Below, in pieces: positions 47,501 to 57,405 of a stretch of DNA of 64,000 nucleotides; within the stretch, counting starts at the first letter, position 1; each line of letters begins with the position of its first letter. The DNA is from Apoda limacodes. Its lineage: Eukaryota > Arthropoda > Insecta > Lepidoptera > Limacodidae. The position numbers and the translations under genes were made by a program. The DNA is taken from assembly GCA_946406115.1 (NCBI GenBank), contig OX291550.1, positions 25,148,722-25,212,721 on the forward strand, given 5' to 3'. Below the pieces are notes generated by a model. That model saw only the letters and a program-made list of their open reading frames with translations, had not been told where the DNA came from and searched no databases.

Positions 47501-48690
47501 TTTCTTTCCAAATCACGAATAAACGGCCAAACAGATTCGAATAAAATTTGCCACAGATAGACCATGTCTTAGATTAAAATATAGAATAGTTTTTTTTTTT
47601 CGGAGCAAACCTCGAAGTCCTCTTTTTTTCGAAGTCGAAGCACAGTCACTTAAAAATAAAATATTATATAGTAACAAGTCTGTTTTATTTGTGTCTTAGG
47701 TATTGGCGACGTAACAGACAGTGCAACGTGGCAGACTCTGGGTGGTGGCGTCGCAGACTACCTGTCAGCTTTGCCTCTTCCTCTGCATCACTTGCTCAAA
47801 TATTCCACTCCAACGTCTTCCATTTCAGAGCCAAAGAAAGAAGAACATCCTACAATACTCACTATCAATGCGAATTCACTGCCTTCCATGTCTAATATAA
47901 CTACTGTAAGTGTTATCAAACCGTAAAATTTTAAGTATATTCCATATCTATAGGTTGTTTGTTAGCAAGAAAAGTATATAATTATCTAAATTTTGACAGA
48001 TACCAGCAAATGCGATGAACGGTGTGGTCGTACAGACTGCTACGCTAGTAAACCAAACAGCAAACACTAACACGGCTGGAAACACGATCGTGACGCAAAA
48101 GAAGAAAAAAAAGAAAAAGGCATCAAAAGAAAAAAAGCCGCGACCAAAACCTGGAGAAATACGTTTAACTACAGCTTTAGGTACATTATCTATATACCTA
48201 CTAATATTATAATAAGTATAATTTGTTTGTATATATAGGATAATATCTGCAACTACTGAATTGATTCTAATACTTACTTAATTCTTTCACTTATAGAAAA
48301 CAACACTATTCTTGTGGGTGGCTATGTAAACATATTTTGTTTTGGTGTGACTACATTTTTAAAACATATATGTATCAAATTCCAGATGGCAGCACATTAT
48401 ATTGCTGTCCAGAATGTCATATGGCGTATCCAGAACGTGAGCTTCTGGAACAACACCTTGTTGGACACACGATGGAACGAAGGTACCTTTGCTTTTAATT
48501 GCTCCGAGCAATTATATTCTTATAAGAATAATCGTATTATCTTAATAGCTAGTTGCTAGTTATTTGTAACTTCTTTTGAGGGAAGTTATTATGATTGGTC
48601 CGAAAATCGAAATCGCCAAATTTAGGTTTTAAGACCTGGAGAATCGTTTGCCATAATTTTTAAAGTGAGTTCTCTCTCTCTGTCGCTCTC

Positions 48691-48750
<60 letters not shown>

Positions 48751-51700
48751 AGTGTGTGTGTGTGTGAGTGTGTGTGTGTGTGTGAGTTTTTTGCTCCTCG
48801 ATATCTGAAGGGACCAATTTGTCTCGTGACAATCAAAGAAAGAAAATAGTTTGAGCAAAATCGGTCTAGCGGTTTGTTTATCGCTAAGTCGCAAAAAATA
48901 TTTTCAAGAGAAATTGCTCGTACGGTACTAATTTTTTGCTATTTTTGACTGACTTATCAGGTTCATCTGCGACATTTGCAATGCGGCGCTTAAACGCAAG
49001 GACCATTTGACGCGGCACAAGCAGTCGCACAACCCGGAGCGCCCACATGTCTGCTCCGTCTGTCTTAAGGCATTCAAAAGAAAAGAACAACTCACGCTGC
49101 ACTTCGTCATACACTCCGGAGAGAAGAGGCATGTCTGCAACGAATGCGGGAAAGGTTATTTTCCTGCTCTTTTTTTATCATAATCTAATTCTAACTAATC
49201 ACAACCACAGAGCGGGTATCTACCGAAACAGAAAGGTAAGGAGAAGGGACATATTTATTGGGGATCAAGACACAGGACACATCTCCTCTTTGATCGCGCC
49301 AAATAAATATTCCTCTCTTCTCTCTACTTTGGTGGACACGCGCCCTTATCGTCAATAGTAGATATAGTTGTAATGATGATCTATATTTATTCTGTTGATA
49401 TCCGCTGATCTTAGTGAGATGTCTTTACCAATAGTAGGGATACATCCTACACTTTGAACGCTGATCTATTTTTTCTTTTGTTAGTATCCAATGACCTCAG
49501 CACAGAGATGTATTTTCTTACCAACAGTGTACAGTTTCAATGCTGAGCTATCTTTTGTTTTGTCGCTATCCGCTAATCTTACCATAGAGTAAATAACGTT
49601 ATCAAATACCTTTAAACGAGCAAATTTTGTAGATATATATTTATAATCTGAATCTCGGAAACGGCTCCAACGATTATCTTGAAATTTAGTATGCTGGGGG
49701 TTTCGGGGGCGATAAATTGATCTAGCTAGGTTTCATTGTTAGAAAACGTCGTTTTATCCGTGTTTTTAGGCAATGATAAACTGAAAAATATGTCTCTCCC
49801 TGACATCTATTGGCGAGAAGTAATACTATTATTTTTACCGACACAGCAACACTAAAGTTACTTGACAAGAAATAGCGTTGTTAAGCAACACTAAAGCTAC
49901 TTGACAGTACACGCCGTTGTTAAAAAAAACGAGCGAAACTCGGTCCTCCAGGTACTTGTAGTTATACCAGTGACTTTATAAACCGCACAGGTAGGGTTTC
50001 GAGCAAAAAATAATCAGTTCTGCAAAAGAAAGATGGAAGAAAGAGAGGTAGGGCACTGCAAGTACTCGCTCGAATAAGCCACCCGAACAACTAAAGCAGG
50101 GCATAGCGAGTACTTGCTCGAATGAGCGGCCCGAACTGGGGAAGTACCTCCACCTTACAGAAAACCGCGGCCACAATAACACTAACATTGAGTAGTGTTG
50201 TGTTCCTGGCGGTGAGTAAGGTTGCCAGAGCTCTTTGAGGATTCGCTGCGCGGACAGCGGAGGACCGGCGGTACTTGTTGCTGTCATGCTCGGCGTAGAC
50301 GCGGCATGCTGGTTCGGCGGTCAGGGAGACCTGATGAAACGGCTGACCGCTGGCCGCCCGCAGGTTGAACGGGATCCCGAACCCAGGGATCACTTAATCT
50401 CCGCCCTGGGAGGCTGATTCGCCAGCCTGTGTAAAGTATCTGAAGTGGTAGTCGTGCCGGAGAAGGAGACCGGAGTGGACCCGGCTACTACAACAGAGGG
50501 GGATCAGGGGCCCTTCCGCCCGCCGTGCCAGTAACCGTATCATCTGTGGCGAGCTTTGGCAGTTCTAGTACCGCACCTTTTGTCCTCTAAGCTGTCAGTG
50601 CAGTGAATCCTCATCTTTAATCTAAATAACACTTTCAAAAAATAAAAAATATGGCAAGAAATAAAAGAAAAAGAGTTTATTCAGCGGCCGCTCCATCCAC
50701 ATTTAATGTGGACTTTTGCAACATTAGGGGTATTCACGCAAATCTTAACGCAGTCCACCTCCATCTGGAGACTGCGCAGCCGACCATTCTTTTTCTAACG
50801 GAGACGCAGATATCCTGCCCGGCCGATACATCATACCTTCATTATCCCGGTTACAAACTTGAGCACAATTTCGTGAGTCGTGCCGGTGTATGTATGTTCG
50901 TCCGGGAGGATATCTGCTGTCGCCGCCTTCATAGCCTTGAAGACAGGGACCTGTCGATATTGTGGGTGCGCGTAGATTACGGCGGCCACACTCGTATCTA
51001 TGCGTGCCTATACAGGTCTCATAGCGGTGACACGGACGTAACTCGACTCTTCACGCACCTGAGTTTGACGACTGACAAAGTTCTAGAGCAATATCCCACA
51101 GCAGAACTAGTTATTTTGGGAGACTTTAACGCCCACCATCGCGAGTGGCTCAGTTCTCGAACCAATAACTATGCTGGGATATCTGCTCACGAATTTGCTC
51201 TGACCTATAGATTCTCTCAGCTGGTACTTTCTCCAACGAGAATACCAGATATAGAGGAACATACGAGCTCCTTACTGGACCTTCTGCTGACTACTCGTCC
51301 GGACGGATACTCCGTCTCAGTGGATGCGCCTCTTGGCTCCTCGGACCACTGTCTCGTTCGGACTCAAGTGTCATGCACACAACCTGATCCTTCTGGGCCA
51401 ACTAATTGGCGTCGTGTGTGGCACTATAAGTCGGCAGACTGGGATGGATTGCGAGAATTTTACGCATCGTACCCGTGGAGGCAGATCTGCTTTAACTCAG
51501 AAGATCCTGACGTCTGCGCAGCCGCAGTCACTGAGACAATCCTTGCTGGTATGGAATGCTATATTCCTAACCCGCGAGTAGCTGCCGGCGTCAAAAAACG
51601 ACCGTGGTTTAATAGGTCTTGCAGAAAAGCTAAAATTCTTAAGCAAAATGCATATGAGGCTTGGACCACGGCTCGTTTTAATAAGGATCCGAATATTTCT

Positions 51701-53953
51701 GAGTTAAAACGCAAATTAAATGCTGCCTCGAGGTTCAGTAAGAAAGCAACTGCCAGAGCAAAATTCCAATTCATCGGCAAAATAGGTGGGCGACTTGCGA
51801 GCTATCCTTCTGGGAGTCGTGCTTTCTGGTCGCTTGCCAAAGCTGCCGAAGGGAACTTCTGCCAGTCGTCGTTACCACCACTGAGAAAGACCGATGGTGA
51901 CTTGGCCCATAGTGCTAAAGAGAAAGCCGATCTACTGGGCAGTCTCTTTGCCTCGAACTCGAATATGAACGATGAAGGCGCTGTACCACCTACTATACCG
52001 TGGTGCGGTAAGACCATGCCGGAAATCTCCATAACGCAGCGGGAGGTCAGGCGGGCGTTGCTCTCTCTAGACGTTCATAAGTCGAGTGGGCCAGACGGTA
52101 TACCAGCAGTGGTGCTTAAGCAGTGTGCTCCTGAGTTATGTCCTGTACTCACGCGCCTCTTCGCGCTTTCCTACCACACTAGGCAATTTCCGTCTTCATG
52201 GAAGACTGCGAATGTGCACCCGGTGCCCAAAAAGGGCGATAGATCAGATCCATCGAATTACAGGCCTATCGCTATTACCTCTCTCCTCTCTAAGGTGATG
52301 GAGCGTGTGATCAACACACAGCTTTTGAGATACCTAGAAAAACATGACCTGCTCAGCGACCGCCAATATGGCTTTCGCCACGGTCGCTCGACTGGTGACC
52401 TTCTAGTGTATCTCACACACCGATGGGCACTAGCCATTGAGAGTCAGGGGGAGGCATTGGCATGTAGCCTGGACATAGCGAAGGCGTTCGATCGGGTCTG
52501 GCACCGCGGTCTTCTATCGAAGTTGCCATCTTACGGAGTGCCCGAGGGTTTGTGCAAATGGGTGGCTAGCTTTTTGTCCGGCAGACGCATACGAGCCGTA
52601 GTTGACGGTAGTTGCTCTGATAGCATGGACATTAATGCTGGTGTCCCGCAAGGCTCTGTGCTGTCTCCTACGCTGTTTCTACTGCATATCAATGACATGT
52701 TGGACATGAACAACATACATTGCTATGCAGATGACAGTACTGGAGACGCTTTTTTACACGGGTCGTGCAAACATCCCTCGTTCCGTTGTGGAGGAAAACC
52801 GCGGAGAACTTGTGTCTCAAATCGAGACCATACTGTCCCAGGTCTTTGACTGGGGACGGGTAAACTTGGTCCGATTCAACCCTACAAAGACACAAGTGTG
52901 CGCGTTCACCGCTAAGAAAACTCCATTCACTGTAGTCCCACAATTCCAGAACACTCCCCTCTCCATCTCCAAGAGCATTGGGATCCTTGGTGTCGACATC
53001 TCCAGCGATGTTCAGTTCCGAGATCATTTATCAGATAAGGTGAAGCTGGCGTCCAAAAAACTTGGTGTACTCAACAGAGCGAAGCAGTACTTCACGTCGG
53101 GGCAAAGGTTGTTACTTTACAAGTCGCAAGTTCGGCCCCATATGGAGTACTGCTGCCATCTCTGGGCAGGTGCACCCGGATACCAGCTTGGCCCTTTTGA
53201 CTCGGTTCAACGACGGGCTGTGAGAATTGTCGACGATTCCAAACTCACTTGCGGTATCGAGCCCTTAAGTCTAAGGAGAGACTTTGCCTCACTGTGTGTG
53301 TTCTACCGCTTGTACAATGGGTTGTGTTCTGAGGAATTGTTCGAAATGATGCCCACGGCTACTTTCTACCATCGCACCGCTCGCCATCGGCAGGGAATCC
53401 ATTCTCACACTTTAGAACCTAAATGGTCGCGTACAGTGCGGTTTCAGAGAAACTTCCTCCCGCGAACGCTTAAGTTGTGGAATGAGCTCCCTGCCAAGGT
53501 ATTCTGCAAGGACTACAGTATGGAGTTCTTCAAGAAAGAAGTTATTAGATTTCTGAAGGGTCGGCAACGCGCAAGTGATACCCCTGGTGTTGCAAGCGTC
53601 CATAGGCTACGGTGACCGCTTACCATCAGGCGGGCCGTAAGCTTGTTTGCCACCTTAGTGGTATAAAAAAAAAAAAAAAAAAAAAACTTACTACTTAGCT
53701 AGTCTTCTATCTGTTATACAACAGAAGATTTTCAGTTTCGAGATTTTCTACTCTTAGTAAGTAAATAAATGACAATCTTGTTCTTCTTCATTCTAAAGTC
53801 AAAAACATCTCCTCAGGTTTTTACCGCAAGGATCACCTTCGAAAGCACACTCGTTCCCACATCGCTCGGCGAGTGAAGGCAGAGATGTCACAACAAAGCG
53901 GATCCCCCCCTCTGCAGACCATTCCCGCAACCACTTCCCCACAGGCCTCCTGA
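41231..53953 (+). CDS. ZF-B: four-finger C2H2 zinc-finger protein, 9 coding exons, about 494 aa
   Basis: Probable nuclear DNA-binding regulator, paralogue of ZF-A. Coding exons: 41231-41516, 42000-42038, 43235-43435, 46323-46466, 47700-47905, 48000-48180, 48386-48482, 48961-49154, 53817-53953. All have GT/AG borders and consistent phases. The start is firm: an in-frame TAA lies at 41222-41224 and the N-terminus MNFAPFTG parallels MNFTAFST of ZF-A. Residues 1-320 are Ser/Thr/Gly/Gln-rich; residues 326-342 are basic (KKKKKKKASKEKKPRPKPG). Fingers: C360/C363/H376/H380, C388/C391/H404/H408, C416/C419/H432/H436, C444/C447/H460/H464. The C-terminus is short (28 residues after the last finger and QAS before TGA), unlike ZF-A, but an open extension follows the stop. 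Intron 8 carries a 3.75-kb LINE. A further exon at 46186-46260 is possible. Confidence 0.87.
42000..42038 (+). CDS. ZF-B micro-exon 2 (39 bp)
   Basis: Acceptor 'cttaccag', donor 'gtaagt', phase 1 to 1. Encodes GDKRTDDPIETLM. Length is a multiple of three, so it could be skipped without a frameshift. Both splice sites are strong and phases fit neighbours. Confidence 0.75.
42079..42550 (-). mobile_element. Tc1/mariner-type transposon 3' fragment
   Basis: The - strand frame 42554-42321 is the C-terminal part of a Tc1-like transposase: MRNPDLNPVEHLW, then EEWASIPQEDIMKLLKFM, the typical DDE-family ending. 'cactcaacgtcaaaaaatcg' at 42082 looks like its terminal inverted repeat. The N-terminal half and the other end are missing. 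It sits in ZF-B intron 2. Confidence 0.8.
42690..42990 (+). repeat. dispersed lepidopteran repeat
   Basis: Starts near 'taatattataaatgcgaaag', contains 'gattgttactcaatca' and 'aaagttcccgagggcataac', and ends near 'gcgggcggagccgttggcaa'. A second, more diverged copy is at 45470-45790. Probably a non-autonomous LINE/SINE-type unit; family unresolved. Confidence 0.65.
43235..43435 (+). CDS. ZF-B exon 3
   Basis: Acceptor 'atttacag', donor 'gtgagt', phase 1 to 1. Encodes NSGVKYHTISSSSSVNIGN through DLMATMMQQHQ. Confidence 0.85.
44036..44857 (+). repeat. long dispersed repeat, + copy
   Basis: From 'ggttccgtagtcaacaagga' to 'ccgactcgtacttggccggt'. Interior 44190-44760 matches the reverse complement of 58600-59175, for example 'aaaactatcatagctaagta' and 'attccatcaaaaggtact'. 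No open frame. In ZF-B intron 3. Confidence 0.7.
45470..45790 (+). repeat. dispersed lepidopteran repeat, second copy
   Basis: Same family as 42690-42990: 'gattgttactcaatcacggc', 'cggaaaattcagaagttctc', ending near 'gcgcggccaaaagctagcga'. Confidence 0.6.
46186..46260 (+). CDS. possible additional ZF-B exon (75 bp)
   Basis: Good acceptor 'cctttacag' and donor 'gtaact'; open in the phase that would fit between exons 3 and 4 (phase 1 to 1), encoding VSIGCSLATTTSNNKQRK and six more codons. The intron to exon 4 would be only 62 bp. No counterpart in ZF-A. Could be alternative or a false exon. Confidence 0.3.
   Translation, partial: SQLDALLRRPQAITNKERLSQICI
46323..46466 (+). CDS. ZF-B exon 4
   Basis: Acceptor 'ggcaacag' (46322) gives the phase needed to continue from exon 3; the alternative 'gtgcag' five bases downstream would shift the frame. 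Donor 'gtaagt'. Encodes VQATPLQGTQQLLVVL, then ALARAIKQEVRHDRNTI. Confidence 0.8.
46812..47189 (-). mobile_element. main LINE family, 3' fragment
   Basis: On the - strand the end of the LINE frame (SLRRDFASLCV, FKKEVIGFLKDQQRA) and the 3' end with poly(A), seen as a T-run at 46803-46820. A deletion of about 45 bp removes the segment between SLCV and EIMPTATF. In ZF-B intron 4, antisense to the gene. Confidence 0.85.
47700..47905 (+). CDS. ZF-B exon 5
   Basis: Acceptor 'tgtcttag', donor 'gtaagt', phase 1 to 0. DSATWQTLGGG and LPLPLHHLLKYST align with ZF-A exons 8 and 9, i.e. one ZF-B exon covers what two ZF-A exons encode. Confidence 0.88.
48000..48180 (+). CDS. ZF-B exon 6 (nuclear localisation stretch)
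   Basis: Acceptor 'tttgacag', donor 'gtacat', phase 0 to 1. Thr/Asn-rich, then a run of seven Lys and PRPKPG, the counterpart of the basic stretch in ZF-A exon 10. Confidence 0.87.
48386..48482 (+). CDS. ZF-B exon 7 (finger 1)
   Basis: Acceptor 'aattccag', donor 'gtacct', phase 1 to 2. Encodes DGSTLYCCPECHMAYPE and completes finger 1 with HLVGH. Confidence 0.9.
48673..48786 (+). repeat. compound microsatellite (CT)n(GT)n
   Basis: About 50 bp of mostly CT repeats followed by about 60 bp of mostly GT repeats with a few interruptions. Reading frames across it are artefacts. In ZF-B intron 7. Confidence 0.95.
48961..49154 (+). CDS. ZF-B exon 8 (fingers 2, 3 and start of 4)
   Basis: Acceptor 'cttatcag', donor 'gttatt' (weaker), phase 2 to 1. 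FICDICNAALKRKDHLTRH and HVCSVCLKAFKRKEQLTLH are fingers 2 and 3; ends in the first half of finger 4 at NECGKG. Confidence 0.9.
49394..49588 (+). repeat. diverged tandem repeat, unit about 83 bp
   Basis: Starts of units at 'gatatccgctgatctta' (49397), 'agtatccaatgacctca' (49483) and 'gctatccgctaatctta' (49564). About 2.3 diverged units in ZF-B intron 8. A second tandem pair lies at about 49844-49920 ('caacactaaagttacttgac' and 'caacactaaagctacttgac'). Confidence 0.6.
49930..53686 (+). mobile_element. near-complete LINE copy 3 inside ZF-B intron 8
   Basis: The best copy of the main family: a 5'UTR of roughly 700 bp, the EN-RT frame from ATG 50651, a 3' end 'gccaccttagtggtata' and about 22 A (to 53686). 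The 5' border is approximate because no other copy here extends so far. The 5'UTR is GC-rich and holds two direct repeats of about 57 bp (around 50050-50145: 'gcaagtactcgctcgaat' and 'gcgagtacttgctcgaat'). Sense orientation to ZF-B; the whole element should be removed with the intron. Confidence 0.88.
50651..53615 (+). pseudogene. LINE endonuclease/reverse transcriptase, one frameshift (copy 3)
   Basis: The first frame (50651-52849) carries the N-terminal basic start MARNKRKRV, endonuclease motifs (TETQ, ILGDFNAHH, SSDHCLV) and all RT core motifs intact: SSGPDGIP, SLDIAKAFDRVWH, AGVPQGSVLSPTLF and CYADDST. It then leaves frame at a T-run (52750-52755) that is one base longer than the homologous 'gcttattac' of copies 1 and 2. 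The true C-terminal part continues in frame 52725-53615 (VNLVRFNPTKTQ, LTCGIEPLSLRRD, FFKKEVIRFLKGRQRA). The family protein would be about 1,000 aa. The clade is probably Jockey/Rex1/Daphne-like. The catalytic core is complete but the C-terminal region is cut off by the shift. Confidence 0.88.
53817..53953 (+). CDS. ZF-B exon 9 (end of finger 4 and C-terminus)
   Basis: Acceptor 'ctcctcag', enters in phase 1. FYRKDHLRKHTRSH is identical to ZF-A exon 12. TGA at 53951-53953 is followed by C. The intron before it contains LINE copy 3, ending 130 bp upstream of the acceptor. Confidence 0.9.
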
Positions 53954-54067
53954 CCGCAGCACTCCGGAGCTGACCTGCTCACGCTTATAGCTGCTACCAA
54001 AGACGCCTTCTGACATGATGATGACGACATCGATAAACTGGATCTAGATGTCGTAGTAGCGATGTAA
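53954..54067 (+). other. open extension after the ZF-B stop (possible TGA readthrough or eroded C-terminus)
   Basis: In frame with ZF-B, 19 sense codons (PQHSGADLLTLIAATKDAF) follow the first TGA, then a second TGA at 54011-54013, then 17 codons of acidic/hydrophobic peptide (HDDDDIDKLDLDVVVAM) and TAA at 54065-54067. Both TGA codons are followed by C, the context known as most permissive for readthrough. Composition looks protein-like rather than like random 3'UTR. See findings. Confidence 0.4.
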
Positions 54068-54400
54068 AGTGACTGTGACGTTCCCAGGGTAAGATGGAGA
54101 TTTTACATGTGAACAATAACACTATTCTTTATTCTTGGCAAGAAGTCAGAATTTTACCGTACACTGGTTACGCCACTTGGAGTCACATTCAATGAGTGAT
54201 AAGTGATGGTCACTTTAAGCGAAAGTCACTTACTTGTTCACAATAGTTTTTTGGTAAGTTTCCATAAGGCTACAATCTTTAAAACACTGAAAAATATTGA
54301 AACAGACTTTTTGAAAACAATTATCAAATTGACCTGCCGCGCGTCGCCTATAAATGAGCCATGTGCGATTCACTTAAGATATATGTAGTTATACTCTTAA

Positions 54401-54406
54401 AATAAA
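54401..54406 (+). terminator. possible poly(A) signal of ZF-B (AATAAA)
   Basis: AATAAA about 450 bp after the first ZF-B stop; other AT-rich candidates follow near 54570. Confidence 0.4.
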
Positions 54407-55817
54407 TTTCCTCTCGTTCATAACTTACTTACTTACTGGTTGGACATGTATTATTTATACAGATGAAAAAAAATGTTGAATACTAAAATTACTTATGAAA
54501 CCAAAAATCTATCATTGCCAGACTGTAGTAGGTACCTGCATCGTTGCAAACCTCGCTGGATTCTATTTTATAATAAAATATACACAAAGAATTTTAGTAC
54601 CTACCTATAGCTAAGATTTTATAACGAAGTTGTTTATTTTTTGTTAATTGCAAAAAAAAAATGTGTTTCGGTGTTATCAGCGATGATGTCTAAAAATAAT
54701 AAATTAAGATTCAATGTACTAAAATCAATAAAAATACATAAAATCGTTTAAGAAATTGATGAGTTATACTAACTCGTCGTAGTTTCCATTTATAGGTAAA
54801 TATTATGCGGTCGGTTAACTTTACCTCTCGTATACCTATATATCCCGCGAGACGGGGGCGGTGCACTGGACTAACCTATATTTCGTCACATAGGCGGGTG
54901 CTGTCCATAGATATTAGGCATGAAAACCATGGCTATAGGATATCGGTAATGCAACAGAATATAATTTTTTTTTATAGAAAACTGACAAATAGCTTTACAG
55001 AGAGTACAGAGAGATTTTTTGCTGTAAAACTATTTGGTACTTATATATTAAATATGTATTGTAGTTGTAGTAAATTCGAAGTTTTCGTTATATTGTCCCT
55101 AAAATGCTTACCTATATTTTTATTTAAGAGCCAAAGGAAAAAAAATCTATGATTTGGTTCTTTATGTAACATTTCCTTAGTTTAAGACTTATTATTATAT
55201 ATAAATTCAGTGGCGAGGGGTGGAATTATGACAAGGGTAAGCCGGTCAAAAAAAATTATATGTTTTTTGTTCTTAAAACTTGCTTTGGAGAATGAACTAT
55301 CGTGATCCAGCAAGTAGTTAGTTAAAAAACACTAAACATGAATTAAAGCTAAGTATTATGACAAAAAAAACTCACCGCAATTAACAAATACGTTATTTAA
55401 AAACACAATTAAACAGTAAAATAAACATAACTCGAGAACAATATCTACCAAATCGCAAGCAATTACAGTGATGATGGCAAATAGACACATACTAAATGTA
55501 TGCTATTCTAAATGTAAACGCAAGTACTTACACTTCTAAATAAAAACTTACTTTGTAATTGAAATTTAGTTTTTTAATCTTGCAATCTTATCTAATAACT
55601 CCTATAAGTGTGGCAACAGAGAGAACAAACGGAAAAAACGTATTCATTAGAAATAGTAAAAAAAACTTATCCCGCAAATCTTTAGCTTGCCTTTACCAAT
55701 TTTACCCCACGCGTGTAAGCGAAAGAGACGACACTACGTAACTTGTACATTTCGATTTCGACCTTTTTGTCGAGAGTTAACTTATTGCAGATAGCTTCTC
55801 TGTAGTCTGTACTTAAC
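54407..55817. other. AT-rich intergenic, no supported gene
   Basis: The open frame at 54805-55152 (115 codons) has no recognised motif and no splice evidence. Nothing else is seen. Confidence 0.4.
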
Positions 55818-55948
55818 TTTGCAACAAACTTTTCTGACTTTCCGACCTTGGGTGTATGGTCGCTAGTGTCGTTGTAAGTTCATACCATTTCAATATGGCG
55901 ACTGTAGTTTTGATTTTTGATCGCCGGGTCAGAAAAGTTTGTTGCAAA
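55818..55948 (+). mobile_element. MITE, copy 2, with perfect 21-bp terminal inverted repeats
   Basis: 'tttgcaacaaacttttctga' at the left end is the exact reverse complement of the right end 'tcagaaaagtttgttgcaaa'. The 130-bp interior matches 32315-32442. No coding capacity; mobilised, if at all, by a transposase elsewhere. Confidence 0.85.
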
Positions 55949-56977
55949 ATATTTGGAGTGCACCTCGCTCTGGTACATGGTATAGGTAGTATTGTGTTAT
56001 TTCAGAAAGGTAGGCTGTGAATCGGCTTGTATAGATACGGCGCCACTAAATACCTACATATAAACATACGTAATAGATGATTTTTTGCGAGAAAATTCAT
56101 ACGCTTTTTGCAGAGCATTATTCCTAAAAATACTCATCAAAATCCACCTATAAAATTGTGTCTAGATTTTTAGATATTCTGCATTAGACAATAGCATAAT
56201 GGTTCTTTATGTCTAGCATATTATTAAGTAAGCTACAACTTACCATTTGTTTACCACTTAGAAATGTACCTACCTCTAAAAATATTAAAAAATGTCAAGG
56301 TCTTTATGGACCTTATTTCAAGAAATTACAAAGTAACATAGGTTACACTGCCCCAGACCAAGTCCAACAACGCCGACCTAATTAATTTGTTATGTATGTA
56401 TTTTGTTTGAGTTATTTCTATTATGTATTACTTTTGCTGTGATAAAACATTGTAATATGTAAATAAAATGTATGAGTAGGTAACAAAAAAATCTAGAAGT
56501 AGCAAAATTAATGTTAGTAATTAAATATTAATGTTTGTAATTAAATATTAATGTTTTAAAGATCTCTAGAGGATATTTTATATGTATCTAGTTGTTATTT
56601 TTGAAATAATTAAATTATTGTGATGTGAAAATCTATATGTGTTCCAAACCCTTTTATTTTCATTTACTGTGTATATATCAACTTAGAAAGTACATATAAG
56701 TAATATTATGTCAAACAACAATTGTAGAGCTGAGCTCAATAAAATGTAATATAGACATACAAAACAATTCTATTCGTTTTTTATTGAAATACATCCATTT
56801 TTTATTAAATTTCTTTAATTCACTTTTGAATGACGATATGTATTTTGTGCTGCGATATTTCAAAAATTTTTCTACAGAATGGAGATGGCAAGAACTCAAG
56901 AGCTGAGTGGACTGAGACACAAATTCGATCTAAAATCATTTATATATTTGATGAACGTCCTGAATCATTAATCATTT
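55949..56977. other. AT-rich intergenic, no supported gene
   Basis: A short tandem 'taattaaatattaatgttt' duplication occurs at about 56517-56555. No gene is seen. Confidence 0.45.
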
Positions 56978-57405
56978 TTAGGGTTCCGTACCCATTAGAG
57001 TAAAAAAAAAAGTCGCTTCGCTATCAGTCTGTCACCACGCTGTATCTCATGATCCTTGATAGTTAGACAGTTGAAATTTTTACAGAAGATGTATTTCTAT
57101 TGCCGCTATAACAAACAACATATACAAATACAATAAAAAGCAAATACTAAAAAACAGAATAAAATAAATATTAAAGGGAGCTCCATACAACAAATGTGAT
57201 TTTTTGGCTCGTTTTTGCTCGATATTGAGACGCTTAAAATATTCACAAAACATTTAGTTATATCTTTACTTTAGGAATAAATAATTAAATTAAAATTTAA
57301 TAAATAACTATTTAAGGGGGGCTCGATAAAACAAATGTAATTTTATTGCCGTCTTTATAGATACGGAACCCTCTGTGCGCGAGTCCGACTCGCACTTGGC
57401 CGATT
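56978..57405 (+). repeat. dispersed 'ggttccgtacc ... gcacttggcc' repeat, second copy
   Basis: Same family as 25833-26120: 'agggttccgtacccattaga', 'gctgtatctcatgatccttg', ending 'gagtccgactcgcacttggc'. It is longer because an internal stretch ('ggggctcgataaaacaaatg') repeats 'gggagctccatacaacaaat'. Confidence 0.8.

Noticed and set aside
48629..48894. Open frames of His/Thr and Arg/Glu repeats
   Set aside because: They translate the (CT)n(GT)n microsatellite and are not coding.
54805..55152. 115-codon + strand open frame downstream of ZF-B
   Set aside because: No motif, no splice partner, and composition typical of AT-rich non-coding DNA.
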